Assembly: GCA_024449915.1 (NCBI GenBank)
Contig: JAMZAV010002205.1
Span: 186,001-250,000, forward strand
From: Sweltsa coloradensis
Lineage: Eukaryota > Arthropoda > Insecta > Plecoptera > Chloroperlidae
Length of the DNA stretch: 64,000 nucleotides
Direction: 5' to 3'
In this document: piece by piece, positions 44,201 to 52,764 of the stretch
How the letters are laid out: every line of letters begins with the position of its first letter
How positions within the stretch are numbered: position 1 is the stretch's first letter
Position numbers and translations under genes: made by a program
The notes under the pieces: model-generated
Databases searched by the model: none
What the model was told of the DNA's origin: nothing
The model's input: the letters and a program-made list of their open reading frames with translations, nothing else

Positions 44201-44534
44201 CCTACCCTTGGCCCTAGGTGTAGGCCTATCCAAATTAGGCAGGTCCATCACTCTCTAGGCCATAGCTCTAGGCTATTGTTGGCTAGGGCTAGGACCTAGG
44301 CCAACAGCAAATTGTTTAGGTTAGGTTTAAGCTTGCAGCTCGAGCGAATCTCAGTGCTTTGTATCGAATCTCAGTGCTTTGTATCGGGCCTTACCTTAGC
44401 ATATAGGCTAGGGCTAGGCCTAGGGGCCTAGGCCATTTAATTTGGAAATACACAAAGGCTTTTTTTTAAGGGCTAGCATAATGAAAAATTTAACTCACCC
44501 ATGGAGAATATTGATCGTTCCCATTCTGTGGCAT
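19484..44534 (-). CDS. TMEM104: TMEM104-type transmembrane protein, seven coding exons (gene span)
   Basis: Multi-pass membrane protein of the amino acid/auxin permease-related group; its transported substrate is not established. Coding exons in transcript order: 44534-44499, 43721-43600, 34812-34719, 34208-34089, 33193-32957, 28928-28835, 20259-19484. Summed coding length is 1479 nt, or 492 aa plus stop, close to the roughly 496 aa of the human protein. Exon phases close without a frameshift. Recognisable blocks in order: QYSPW then GLVYVFNLIVGTGALTLPS; VTFVIEAMASANAL; VVYLYGDLAIYGAAV; GPFVFLNVQKTKYLQIS; SFMCHHSLPSLVSPI; FPVFTLSTSYPIIAITLRNN; GVTGSYAGTSIQYFIPAFLV. The introns add 23.6 kb and are full of transposons. 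The direction is the same as the actin gene upstream. Orthology rests on family memory, not on a search. Confidence 0.93.
21360..22228 (-). pseudogene. hAT transposase N-terminal half, truncated
   Basis: The minus-strand frame 21966-21433 encodes 177 aa. It starts MKSKKHQKSL, with SSKMTSFFNTKT next, and contains SHFVSVSTDTSNHNDKKLVP and LLEFTDLPGETSDIIADQ, a hAT-type (DUF4371-like) transposase segment. The catalytic core and C-terminal dimerisation domain are missing. At about 21430 the sequence passes into the CGCCGCAGGC repeat module, which apparently cut the gene. The 5' side ends in GGGACGTATGGTCACCTTA near 22228, a terminus like that of the hAT element at 30803-31546. The N-terminal sequence is related to the remnant inside that element. 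Confidence 0.8.
22237..22715 (+). pseudogene. LINE ORF 3' fragment
   Basis: Plus-strand frame with FIPILTYAAKTWTMAREES, then MRFLRSTVDKTRRDRIRNTD, then RLRWYGHMKQMGENRMPKKM and a stop, followed in frame by IEEGRRRWGRPRKR and further stops. Same post-RT region as the fragment at 2754-3247. The conserved reverse-transcriptase core is missing. Confidence 0.78.
22858..23018. repeat. Palindromic MITE-like repeat
   Basis: The arms GTTACCGCTGTCAAGACAC (about 22862) and GTGTCTTGACAGCGGTAT (22997-23014) are inverted repeats. The AT-rich centre also folds (TTTTTGAAATAT versus ATATTTGAAATATTGAAAA). No coding capacity. Superfamily not determined. Confidence 0.6.
23741..24842. mobile_element. Outer hAT-type MITE with a nested element inside
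   Basis: Left end CAGGCGCGTCGGAAG at 23749, right end ...GGCTCCGACGCCGCTG ending at 24834. The flanking duplication is GGAGTGTA (23741-23748) versus GGAGTGTT (24835-24842), 7 of 8. G-runs lie just inside the left terminus and G- and C-runs inside the right. A second element (23862-24126) lies within. The CGCCGCAGGC module occurs at about 23940 (inside the inner element) and 24590. Confidence 0.78.
23854..24134. mobile_element. Inner hAT-type MITE
   Basis: Starts CAGTGGCGTATGCTGG at 23862 and ends GATACGCGGTGCCACTG at 24126. The flanking duplication is CCTTGAGT versus CCTTGAAT, 7 of 8. Length 265 bp. G10 follows the left end and a C-run precedes the right end. Non-autonomous. Confidence 0.8.
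25118..25232 (+). pseudogene. hAT transposase C-terminal (dimerisation) remnant
   Basis: The plus-strand frame reads YSNILVAMSSSASAERTFSK, then LKLIKIHLRTTIEEES. Ser/Ala-x-x-Glu-Arg-x-Phe-Ser-x-Leu-Lys-x-Ile-Lys is the conserved hAT family C-terminal dimerisation motif. A stop lies just upstream in frame (25116-25118) and the segment runs into a GGCGGATCCAGGGGG sequence resembling a hAT terminus. Isolated relic. Confidence 0.78.
26327..26801 (+). pseudogene. YqaJ-type exonuclease/recombinase C-terminal remnant, two exons
   Basis: Exon 26327-26488 encodes LITGRQTCYFVVYTSQWLTY, then EVIEKDDEFWLTKMVGPLC. The donor GTGAGA at 26489, 84-bp intron and acceptor TTAATTCAG join it in frame to 26573-26801. 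The second exon encodes CFYTGSILPEIVNPQLNKRY and a lysine/alanine-rich coiled tail ending in TAG. Gln-x-x-Cys-Tyr-Phe-Val-Val, Asp-Asp-x-Phe-Trp, and Phe-Tyr...Leu-Pro-Glu-Ile are features of YqaJ-like nucleases carried by animal DNA transposons (for example ISL2EU-type). The N-terminal catalytic part was not found. No other gene is adjacent; it lies in TMEM104 intron 6. Confidence 0.62.
26850..27030. repeat. Probable MITE next to the YqaJ remnant
   Basis: Left AGGTTTGTTCGTTCGCGTAC and right ATGAACATTGAACAGACCT form imperfect inverted ends, with GTGTATACAC-type palindromes between. No clear duplication. It may be the terminus of the element that carried the YqaJ remnant. Confidence 0.45.
27239..27742. 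mobile_element. hAT-type MITE
   Basis: Left TAGGGTTGCCAAC at 27247 and right GTTGGCAACCCTA ending 27734 are perfect inverted repeats. Flanks CTCTACTT (27239-27246) and ATCTACTT (27735-27742) match at 7 of 8. Length 488 bp, no transposase. Confidence 0.83.
28345..28804. mobile_element. Truncated copy of the GTAGC-rich hAT-like element
   Basis: Blocks match the right part of the element at 29902-32928 in the same order: AATGTCCCAAGGG, AATGTGCAAT.CAGACGAT, TTACAAGTTAGTTTGCAG, CTTTTGACTTT, GGAACTTAAAAAGTAGC and the AGTAGCATGCTAC palindrome. It ends ...CTCCCCAAGACTG at 28804, the same terminus as its relative. No matching left end was found. It abuts TMEM104 exon 6. Confidence 0.72.
28835..28928 (-). 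CDS. TMEM104: TMEM104 coding exon 6
   Basis: Acceptor ACTTTTCAG, donor GTGAGTACC. Encodes TLFVCLLGPFVFLNVQKTKY, then LQISTTLLRWF. Asn-Val-Gln-Lys-Thr-Lys-Tyr-Leu-Gln is a family signature. A transposon terminus (28804) ends only 30 bp from the donor. Confidence 0.94.
29153..29484. mobile_element. hAT-type MITE with perfect 8-bp duplication
   Basis: Left TAGAGATACGTTTTTTTAGC (29161) and right GCTAAAAAAACTTATCTCTA (ending 29476) are inverted repeats. GATATAAT flanks both sides exactly (29153-29160, 29477-29484). Subterminal TTTAGCATT words recur. Non-coding, 316 bp. Confidence 0.88.
30300..32296. mobile_element. Level 2 of the nest: CTCGATCTCG-rich hAT-like element
   Basis: Left TAGGGCTGTGCGAG (30308) and right CTCGCACAGCCCTA (ending 32288) are perfect inverted repeats. 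TTTTCAAC flanks both sides exactly (30300-30307, 32289-32296). Arrays of CTCGATCTCG-type words lie inside both ends (30320-30440, 32155-32265). Length 1981 bp including the level-3 insertion. Non-coding apart from the inner element. Confidence 0.9.
30795..31554 (+). mobile_element. Level 3 of the nest: deleted hAT element with zinc-finger remnant
   Basis: Left CAGGGTTACCATACGTCC (30803) and right ACTTATGGCAACCCTA (ending 31546) are imperfect inverted repeats. AACAAGAC flanks both sides exactly. Inside, a plus-strand frame gives YVGKFSDKLGEKYPSFKKGR, a stop at 31210, then a C-x2-C...H-x-H-like finger (CLICSNGTFISIANKGS ... HIKTTKH) and SFFTPKGSKLENDIS. This matches the start of the transposase at 21433-21966. 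The rest of the transposase is deleted. Confidence 0.87.
32957..33193 (-). CDS. TMEM104: TMEM104 coding exon 5
   Basis: Acceptor CCCATCGCAG, donor GTAGGTGT. 79 codons: GEMAAMFFSRYGRTMMYVSF, then VVYLYGDLAIYGAAVSKTLM, then an extracellular loop with two N-glycosylation sequons (NAT, NTT) and paired cysteines, then RMDSYRLFL. The loop with Cys and sequons before CW is a family feature. Confidence 0.94.
33300..33360. repeat. TTTA microsatellite
   Basis: Run of (TTTA)n-type units at about 33319-33350 in TMEM104 intron 4. No other feature seen between 33194 and 34088 apart from short low-complexity tracts. Confidence 0.6.
34089..34208 (-). CDS. TMEM104: TMEM104 coding exon 4, acidic loop
   Basis: Exactly 40 codons, rich in Glu/Asp/Ser, then PELYFIRKKIET. 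Acceptor TGATTTCAG. The donor is GTTCGT, a weak site. Joining Thr to the Gly-Glu-Met-Ala of exon 5 reproduces the family's conserved Gly-x-Met-Ala junction, so this boundary is preferred despite the donor. Confidence 0.8.
34719..34812 (-). CDS. TMEM104: TMEM104 coding exon 3
   Basis: Acceptor TTATTTTCAG, donor GTAAGCAT. Encodes SYVNVTFVIEAMASANALVR and then WKRLQSDGESDV, that is the second membrane helix and the start of an acidic cytoplasmic loop. The intron before it (34813-43599) is 8.8 kb and holds the Kolobok-like element. Confidence 0.92.
35038..35490 (-). repeat. 5S-rRNA-derived SINE (SINE3 type)
   Basis: On the minus strand the head (35490 down to about 35370) follows 5S rRNA: ACCGGTTCCCACTCGAACAC, then CGAAGTTAAGCAGAATCGGG, then GAGTGGGTGACCGCT. 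These match the conserved loop and internal promoter regions of animal 5S rRNA with scattered changes. A body with GTCCTTTCGGATGGGACGTT follows, then the tail CACTCATCGTCTCGATTAGC and AGTGCATAAATATGAGACGT. The final part of the tail is duplicated (TTGCTTAACGT-containing unit, 35041-35099). Too long and diverged to be a 5S gene. Confidence 0.82.
35850..36248. repeat. Long-armed palindromic MITE, about 400 bp
   Basis: Arms of roughly 175 bp: CATAACAAAAACTTGTAAAA on the left is mirrored by TTTTACAAGTTTTTGTTATG on the right. GAAATGAGATCTCAAAAAGG, GCCAAGCTCATCTACTCTTC, GCGCATTCTTAA and AAGCTTGGCAAAATAGAATT all have inverted partners. Non-coding; would fold into one hairpin. Confidence 0.85.
38976..39246. 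repeat. Nested palindromic MITEs inside the transposase
   Basis: CTGATTCTGTAAAA starts at about 38976 and TTTTACAGAATCG ends at about 39246. A second pair with the same ends (TGATTCTGTAAAAATG at about 39047 and TATTTTACAGAATCA ending about 39163) lies within. Both are rich in GCGATCGCTATCATAGCG-type self-complementary words. It breaks the reading between HTAV and ALESYHN. Confidence 0.72.
39311..39559. repeat. Perfectly foldable palindromic MITE
   Basis: The left arm from GTTATAAAAACAAATTATTG through CACTGTTATTAATATCTTTA to AACAATTAAAAA is mirrored almost base for base by the right arm ending TTTATAAC at 39559. Arms about 105 bp, spacer about 35 bp. Confidence 0.85.
40330..41163. other. 3' part of the Kolobok-like element, non-coding
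   Basis: Follows the transposase stop. Short open frames only; a GC-rich stretch with CGTCACGGGTGGTGACGTCA sits at about 41009-41028. No host exon seen. Confidence 0.4.
41826..42731 (-). mobile_element. RNase H-bearing LINE, 3' end (I/Ingi-like), frameshifted
   Basis: Minus-strand frame 42717-42103 encodes an RNase H domain: WVLVYTDGSAT (Asp), NGSSYDGEIKAIKVAL (Glu), AVILTDSKAAIQAIVS (Asp), LQWVPAHCNIQGNEEADRLA (His/Asp). These are all the expected catalytic positions. After the stop at 42103 a second frame (42086-41865) continues with LETGHDLLATHLHKLGITDS and a C-x2-C...H-x4-C zinc knuckle (CTLCATEQHTREHLRRC), a usual C-terminus of this LINE group. The frameshift between them breaks the ORF. 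The 3' end is an AAG microsatellite (41828-41846). RT and endonuclease are lost by 5' truncation. Confidence 0.85.
42737..42897. mobile_element. Palindromic MITE, second copy
   Basis: Starts TGTATTGTCCTGAATATAAG and ends GCATATATTCGGCACAATA. Same family as 15584-15753. It abuts the 5' truncation point of the LINE. Confidence 0.65.
43600..43721 (-). CDS. TMEM104: TMEM104 coding exon 2, first membrane segment
   Basis: Preceded by TTTGTTTTTCAG and followed by the donor GTGAGTGG. Encodes TGLVYVFNLIVGTGALTLPS and then QHAGWGLGLTLILVLGFV. The Gly-Thr-Gly-Ala-Leu motif in the first membrane helix is typical of amino-acid permease-like proteins. Ends in phase 2. Confidence 0.93.
43970..44430. repeat. 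AGGCCTA-rich tract in TMEM104 intron 1
   Basis: Dense, irregular repetition of TAGGCCTA, CCTAGGC and GGGCTAGG words. It also contains two tandem copies of a 22-bp unit (CGAATCTCAGTGCTTTGTAT, near 44344-44387). Not a simple period, no coding capacity. Confidence 0.75.
44499..44534 (-). CDS. TMEM104: TMEM104 coding exon 1
   Basis: ATG at 44534-44532 gives MPQNGNDQYSPW and ends CCATGG before the consensus donor GTGAGT. Phase 0. The short YSP-type N-terminus leading straight into the first membrane segment is as in vertebrate TMEM104, which supports this start. Confidence 0.85.
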
Positions 44535-44760
44535 AATTTAAGCAGAATTTACTCCAAATCGTAACCTAGGGCCTAGCCTTTCTCTTTGTTTATGTTCATC
44601 TGTCAAACTCTCGCACATGACAAAGTTGCCCAGCTGTTTACAAACGGAGTCGGTAAAGAAGTTTTCCCAACTTTTTCGACTCTTCCATCGAACGAGCATG
44701 CGTTGTTAGCTCGACATGTGGCGCTCGCCAATCACGAGTGGCAATAACCTGTACTAGCAT
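44535..44760 (-). promoter_or_regulatory. TMEM104: Probable TMEM104 promoter and 5'UTR region
   Basis: Sequence just upstream of the TMEM104 start codon. No TATA box was seen in a convincing position. A reversed CCAAT (CCAATCACG on the plus strand) lies at about 44732. Start site not determinable. Confidence 0.35.
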
Positions 44761-45329
44761 TATAATTCAAATTTATCATTGATTTTAGCGGGATGATTTA
44801 TTAATAACTTTCATGTAGTTCATTTTTCAAAAATTTAAATTGCCCCGTTTTTTTACAAAACAATCCATGATAAAGACATAACTTTCAGCCAAAGTTGAAC
44901 AGCTGCTGTTGCTCGTAGCTAGACTTGCAAAACACCCATAGAAAACTGAATTTCAGACCAAGATAATCCACTTTCTTTTGATTAGCTGCCAAAATTTAAT
45001 TTGCCCTCAACCATCATCAGATACATCAAATAAAAATAAACATATTTGAGTCTGGAAACTCTCAGTTATGTTCCAATGTTCTTCAGAACGAACCACAACA
45101 TTATGCACTGAAAACAAAAGTTAGCATATAACGCAAGTAAAGCTTCAGACATACTGTTGGTATTTTTGTAGGCCTATGCCTAATGGTACACAAGATTGGT
45201 TGGGAGCTTCCATTTACATAGTGGATTATTGATCTACTTATTCAAAATGATGTGTAAAATAACTAGGAAGCTTCGCAAACGCTTTTTCAGGCGCGTTGTT
45301 GGATGAGCGTAATTTTTTTTAACGAAAAA

Positions 45330-45950
45330 AAGCGTAAAATAGAGATTTTCATGAGAAATAATTTTACGATTACGATCAAATTTCACACGAATATATTAAT
45401 TCATAAAATTAAGGTTATGTGAAAAAATCATTACAATCGGATAAAGCATGTAGGTGTTATAAGTCGAAGAAATTTAAAAAATCAAAAAAAAATCGTAAAA
45501 TTGCGATTATCACGAGAAATAATTTTTCGATTGCGCTCAAATTTCACACGAATATATAAATTTATAAAATTAAGGTTCTGTAAAAAAAATCAATACAATC
45601 GGATAAAGCATGTAGATGCTATAAGCCGAAGAAATTTTAAAAATCAAAGCTTTTCGTAAAAAACAGTTTTTTGATAATGCTCAAATTTCATATGAATTTA
45701 TCAATTCATGAAATTAAGGTTCTGTGAAAAAATCATTACAATCGAACAAAGCATGTAGGTGTTATATAAGTCGAAGAAACTTTTAAAAAATCGAAAAAAA
45801 TCGTAAAATTGCGATTTTCATGAGAAATAATTTTCCGATTGTGCTCAAAAACGTGGCAGTTTCAAGTTCAGAGATTTTGAAGGCCTCCATAAAATTTCAT
45901 CGCAATCGGAGTTTCGGTTTAGCCGGAATCATGCTAACAGACAAATATAC
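45330..45950. repeat. Tandem array, unit about 155 bp, about four copies
   Basis: Each unit contains a TCGTAAAATTGCGATTTTCA-like block, GAGAAATAATTTTxCG, CTCAAATTTCACACGAATAT, AAAATTAAGGTTCTGTGAAA and ATCATTACAATCGGATAAAG. Copies begin near 45335, 45495, 45650 and 45800. The end of the array (AAAATTTCATCGCAATCGGA) resembles dispersed sequence at 25440-25530 and 26040-26110. Confidence 0.75.
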
Positions 45951-46089
45951 AGGGAAAAAAAAAGAAAAAAATCCGGATTTTTTCTCCAGTGCAGTGAAAT
46001 GGAATCTTCGCTTCGCTCGCTACTGTCATCCAATTACACGACTACAAGTGAACCTCATTATTAATTACCAATCGGTTGCGACAGTATAA

Positions 46090-47095
46090 GTTGTAAATAC
46101 AAATTATTTGTGCTTTGTAGGGCCTTTTTAATTTATTCTAAATCTAGCTAGCACAGTATTTCAGCACAGCACCCTCCCGGCAAAGTATGATTTTGTAATC
46201 GAAACAAAAAATGGAATTAAAATTGAACCCTGCACCATCCACTTCAGAGCAAGTAACAAACATACAAACCTTACATGCACTAGTTGTCCATCGGCCTACT
46301 ACCATCAGCTGGGCGCAGTTCGCTCCGCTAGCATGTCAAATAAAATACACAAATGTCACGCAAGCTGGCTCCCAATTTGACGTGTTGATGGAAGATGAAA
46401 GTTAATTTACTATTGCATTATCACTAACTGAGATGCATGCACCTCTAGCAAGTACTGTACCCAAAATTAAGAAGTTCTATTACACCTACTATCAAACTTG
46501 AAATATTGAAGATATAGATGCAATGAATCAAGAGACCAAATAAATATAATAAATAATACGTAATTAATAAGTGTAGCCAACAAGAGAACTTTTTTTTCAA
46601 AGAACAAAGTGAAAAGTCTAGTAGGCCTACAGTATTGAAAACAAGAATTGGGCCAATTGCTAAATTTCTTTTTAGGCCATACATACAAACTGGGATTATG
46701 GGGTCCCTAGACTTTAAACAAAGGGACACTTAGGCCTCATTGTATAATGATAATTTGATTGGATTTTGAACATAATTTAGGGAACCACCAGATATGTTTT
46801 AGCACAAGCTTAGTTTACTAAAAGCATTGATATTCCACAGTAGTCCACACTTTGGCGTTGGCCTATGATAGGAGTGGCCAAAAAGCTTGTCATCACTCAG
46901 GGCAACCAAGCTTACCTAGTTGGTTACTACCTAGATCTCGTTGAACAATAGGCATACCTAAATAAAATTACACGTTTAAAAAGCAGCTGTCGTTTTCCCT
47001 ATATTTTTATAACAGCACACTTATCAAAACAAGTAATGACATTGAAGGACAGGATGAGATATGATGAAATGGCCTACTAATAGAAAGAGTAAAGT
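46090..47095. other. Intergenic, between actin and TMEM104
   Basis: AT-rich. A 64-codon plus-strand frame at 46211-46405 has no recognisable motif and no supporting context. Nothing else supported. Confidence 0.4.
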
Positions 47096-47729
47096 TCTAA
47101 GTTTAAATATTATTTTATTTTTCCCATACACTAATTTCTTAGTTCTGCATACAGCATAATGGGATTAAATTAATACTTTGGCCTAGTGCATTTTAGTGAT
47201 CACTTTTGGCATCTTTCTGAAAGAAAGTACCGCATACTTTTAGAAAGAAACAGCCATAAATTACTCTTACAATGTGAAAATCACTGAAAAATGTTTACAA
47301 AAACACACCCTCCAGATCGAGAAAAAATTACCAAGTACAGTATCTTACAATCGTCAAAATTACAATATAATTATTAAGCCTTAACACGGAATGATTGAGC
47401 GCGGAGCTTATCCGAACTCGAACGGAATGCTCAGTCGTTGGAGACACTGAAGGTGATATTACATGATTTTAATAGTTAAGAAAAGGCAGCCTAACTTTCC
47501 TTCATGTATTATGCAACAGAAACAAAACCAATTGAATCACTCATCTTATAATACAACTTGATGACCCTTTAAAATTGTTCATGACAGAATACAAGAAAGA
47601 ATATATGTATATACTCTTTGTTACAACAATAGTAGATGGCCTGGAATGTTGTTGCTTCAAAGGCGTCTTCCCGTTTGTAAAATCAAACAGTATCATCATT
47701 AGTAAATTTGTGTTAAGGTACGCAGGCGT
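47095..47729 (-). other. ACT: Actin 3'UTR with polyadenylation signal
   Basis: Begins after the TAA at 47732-47730. A minus-strand AATAAA lies at 47119-47114, giving a 3'UTR of about 0.62 kb, a usual length for actins. Position of cleavage inferred. Confidence 0.55.
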
Positions 47730-48773
<1,044 letters not shown>

Positions 48774-49749
48774 TTATAAGGAATAGGTAGCCTACAATTT
48801 TTTATGGAATTACTGTAGGCCTACTATGTTCTGACATAGGCTAGGACTACACTGTTTTGGCGGAGCGAGTGAAGTACCTAAGCTACTTGCAATGACTTAA
48901 AAGATTGTAGGCCCATAGTTGTCTTCTTGTATTGGCTCAACATAGCCTAAGGGAGCTACAGTAGGTTAGACCTATTTATTCGATCTTACCACTCAAAAAT
49001 TTTTTGTAGGCCTACAACATTTGACTTAGGCCTACAGGCCGCCATACAAAAATGGCAGCACCACTATTTTTAACACTCAAACTTAGAAATGTAGGCCTAT
49101 GCTAGGCCTAGGCTATTTATATCATTGAGAAATTTCCTGCACATTAGTCACACTCCACGTTTTTGTCTGCGGCCCTTAGTCACATAGGGAGTCACGCTAC
49201 TTCAAGAATTTAAATTAGGTAACGTAAATAGCTCATACGTCATCAATGCAAAATACAAAGTTGGCAATGATGAACTAATAGGCCTAGGCCTTTACAGGCT
49301 TGCCTGAATAAAATTCTCCAAATTGCCTCCATCCAACCACAAATTACATTGCCTTATGTTCTGTAGGGCCTAGACTACAATGAAAACTTTCTCAGACAAT
49401 TACTTTATTAACATCGTTTGAGTGTCAGGTATAGATCACTTGGCCTTGTTTGGAAACATCCCCAAGAGAATTATTACAAAAATTATGTCAAATCACAGGC
49501 TAAATTAATTAAGTGGACCAGGCCTAGGCTATGACTACATAGTAGGCCCTAGTTATCAATGCAGCCTGGACCTAGGTTTTGCTACATACATCATTGAACT
49601 GTCAAAACAACATAAAAACCCATGCATAGGCAGGCCTATCTGTGAAACAATGTGTTGCAAAGATCATCAGATAGGCCTAGTCAGCATTCAGCACTGAAGC
49701 TCTTAATTTATTCAATTTGAACCTGTAATATCTAGATTCTAGCCTACTA

Positions 49750-49970
<221 letters not shown>

Positions 49971-51423
49971 CTGGAAACACAAGAAAGAAAGAAATTAAAA
50001 TCTTGTAAATTGATCACTCCTAAAAGTGGTCCAAGAATATTTTCAGAGAAACAGATCACCATCAAGGAGCCAAACCAAACATCCAACAACAATCAAATAT
50101 TTCCATGTGCAGCATTTATTGCCATATCTGTTTTAACTTCTTAGTCCACTGCCAGCTAGATACCATTACCATTTTTCAAGACAATTTTGCACAGCACAGG
50201 TAGTCAAGGTTGATAAAACTTTCCCACTAAAATTATGTGAGCCAAGTTGTGATTCTAAGCCCTAAATGCCAAAGACAACACTGGCAATAGTGCAGTTTGT
50301 ACACATTTTCCTACTTGTCCTCTTAATATAATAATAAATAAATAAATAAAGTTTTCATAACTGAACATGAGAAGACAAATATTGGAAAATGACCTAGCAG
50401 GCAGCCAAACAGTTTTAAATAGAAATAAAGTTGTATCATAATCAGGTATTTGCCCCTACTTCTTTTCTTAAAAGATCATAATAATTTATACGTCTAGAGG
50501 TAGGGTAGCCTAGTTAAAGCCTTTTATAACATTTCACGTCATCCAAGACATTTTGTTTCTAGGGCTGCCCTTCACATTTTTATTTTCAAAGCGAGGCTCT
50601 ATCCGGTAGGTAGGTCCTACCTGCATGGCAAACAAAGATGAATATTTAAAACCTTTTAATGAAAACCGACAGCATTCAGGCACCAGAATTCCAATAACAA
50701 AAACGTGATAGGCCCTACCGGTACATTTAATTTAAAATTGCTATTTATAACTCCAATGCTAAACCACACACTAGGCCTAAATAAGTTTAGTTTCTTTTTG
50801 CAATAGTTTTCAGTTTTCACTCAGTGGCAGAATCTTTCTTTTTCTATACATGCTTGCTGATCATGCTAATTAATTAATGCTCAGTGTGACAGGAATGTGG
50901 TCAAGGGCCTAGGGTTTATTGCGCACTAGGAAACCACTTGATGAAATAGTTTTGTTTTATTTTAAAATGTAATGAACTCGACAATTTAAATTTTAAGTCC
51001 GGACTCTGGACACCATATCGCCTCCTTAGGCGATGCATTTCAGCACAACCCAACAAGTGTCAAAACTCGCGCAAGAGGCACAAGCCTACCAGCTATTCAG
51101 CAAAAGAAGGCGTGTAATCCATGTGGCACCGTAACATTTATCAGAACTTGTCTGGTCGTAGACTATCGTTACCAAATAAGGTCAGATCACTGGCTAACCG
51201 CCGAGCAGGCTAGACTAAGAGGAACAAGTCGCTAAAACCAACCAACCCCACCCTAACGGACAACCCGGTTCACCCACTGTTAATATCGAAATAAAAACGT
51301 AGGCCAAAAAAAATCGGCCTCCCACTGAAATATCCTGCTCGCAAGTGGGTTGGAGATGAGTAGGCCTAGTAATTTAAAATTAAAAGTCGATAATCCACAA
51401 CACTCGATGTACACAACACTTAC

Positions 51424-51590
51424 TTGAAAAGTAGACGTATATACAAAAGTATAAAAGCACTAAGTGAAGAAATGCACTGTTACTAATCTAGCACCAGACT
51501 GATTGAATGAGACGATGGTAGTATCAGTAATATACCTCGGCAGTCGTTGAATCCTACCCCACTTCATCTGCACTTCCCCTCCGCCCCCTC
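51424..51590 (-). other. ACT: Candidate proximal 5'UTR exon of actin
   Basis: Ends ACTTTTCAA before the consensus donor GTAAGTG (51423 down). It lies downstream of a compact promoter (51600-51645). The start is estimated about 30 bp after a TTATAG element. No ATG-initiated long frame. Inferred. Confidence 0.5.
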
Positions 51591-51599
51591 ATCTAATAA

Positions 51600-51650
51600 G
51601 GGCATGGCACTATAAGCCAATGGCAGCTTTCTTTACCATATATGGTATTG
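51600..51650 (-). promoter_or_regulatory. ACT: Actin proximal promoter: CArG, CCAAT-type and TATA-like elements
   Basis: Reading the minus strand: a perfect CArG box CCATATATGG (51645-51636), the binding site of serum response factor; CCATTGG (51623-51617), an inverted CCAAT core; then CTTATAGTG; then GGGGGCGG (Sp1-like) near 51583. Order and spacing fit actin promoters in other animals. Confidence 0.68.
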
Positions 51651-51659
51651 AGCTAGCAG

Positions 51660-51860
51660 CATGGAACGATAGGCCTAGGCCTACGTAATCGGTCGGCATG
51701 AGACCTAGGCCTACCGGAACTCGTAAAAATCTTCAGATAAGCCCAAAATTAACTATAATTTTTGATAAAATTCAATTCCCATCAGACTTGTCATCCATTA
51801 GGCTAGGGCTAGGCTTACCGTACATTTACTTCGCCTAGGCCTAGACATCAAAAATTACCC
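51660..51860. repeat. AGGCCTA-rich tract upstream of actin
   Basis: Repeated TAGGCCTA, CCTAGGCC and GGCTAGGGC words just upstream of the proximal CArG box. Same vocabulary as at 43970-44430. Confidence 0.65.
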
Positions 51861-52363
51861 ATAACCGGTCGGAAGATGAGTTTAAGCCCAATGAAACTAT
51901 CTTCATACAGTTAAAAGTTAATAATTCGGATGTTCCTACCAACGCCCTTCGATAACTTTAGGCCGAAGCTCGAAGTTAGGCTTGAATCACTGAAAAGACC
52001 GCGCGGCTATTTTTAGACTGGCAGCAACCACCTGACAACCACTAACTGCAACCTGTTAAATCACACGAAACTATGAAATAACGCACATGTAATGCGTAAA
52101 GAGTGTGGATAATTACTTACAAACCTTCCCTAGACCCATCAACAAGTCTCGACAGCAAAGTAGCAAGATGGTGGAAAGAAAAGGCGTCGTCACCTTGCCG
52201 GTCAACCGGCATTTTTCAAGACCAAATTCTACGTTATCTACAGCTAAATAATTCCACTTTGATAAAGACAACGATTGATAACGATTGTAAGGAACCTTCT
52301 TTAGAGATAAAAGCTACTTTATCTTAAGATTAAGAGGTATAAAATGCAAAGTATTCGACTCAC

Positions 52364-52680
52364 CGTAAAGAGAATGCACAATACACTTCCTCGCTACACA
52401 CACAATCTGCCGCAAGTGAGCGTTGCGACCGTTTGAACAGCGACTCTTCGTAAATATGGACTCTTCTGAAGGGGAACCAACTGCAAACTGTCACTTGAAA
52501 ACACAATATTTCTGGCACTTATTGGCCCTTAAAACGATCTGAGCCAAGAATAAAATATGAATTATATAAATTAATTAATAATATGTCGTACTCCTTGGAT
52601 CGTATTAACACAATTTACAATAAATAATGCTCGTTCGCTTGAACACTTCCCCCTCAGTCACAATGGACTCGTCCTTTCCC
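52364..52680 (-). other. ACT: Candidate distal 5'UTR exon of actin
   Basis: Ends TCTCTTTACG before the strong donor GTGAGTCG (52363 down). It lies downstream of a second CArG/CCAAT block. Start uncertain. Could be an alternative first exon spliced to 49970, or the first exon with the proximal promoter used in other tissues. Confidence 0.45.
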
Positions 52681-52699
52681 CCCACTTCCAAACGGAGAA

Positions 52700-52760
52700 T
52701 TCGCCGTGCCATATATGGGCATAAAACGAATGGAGATTTCTGATTGGACGACGCGAGAGC
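52700..52760 (-). promoter_or_regulatory. ACT: Distal CArG/CCAAT promoter
   Basis: Second perfect CCATATATGG at 52709-52718, with GTCCAATCAG upstream (minus strand, near 52741-52750) and GTTTTATGCCC between. Same order as in the proximal promoter, 1.07 kb away. Confidence 0.55.
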
Positions 52761-52764
52761 CGGT

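Noticed and set aside
46211..46405. 64-codon plus-strand frame
   Set aside because: No motif, no context, AT-rich intergenic setting.
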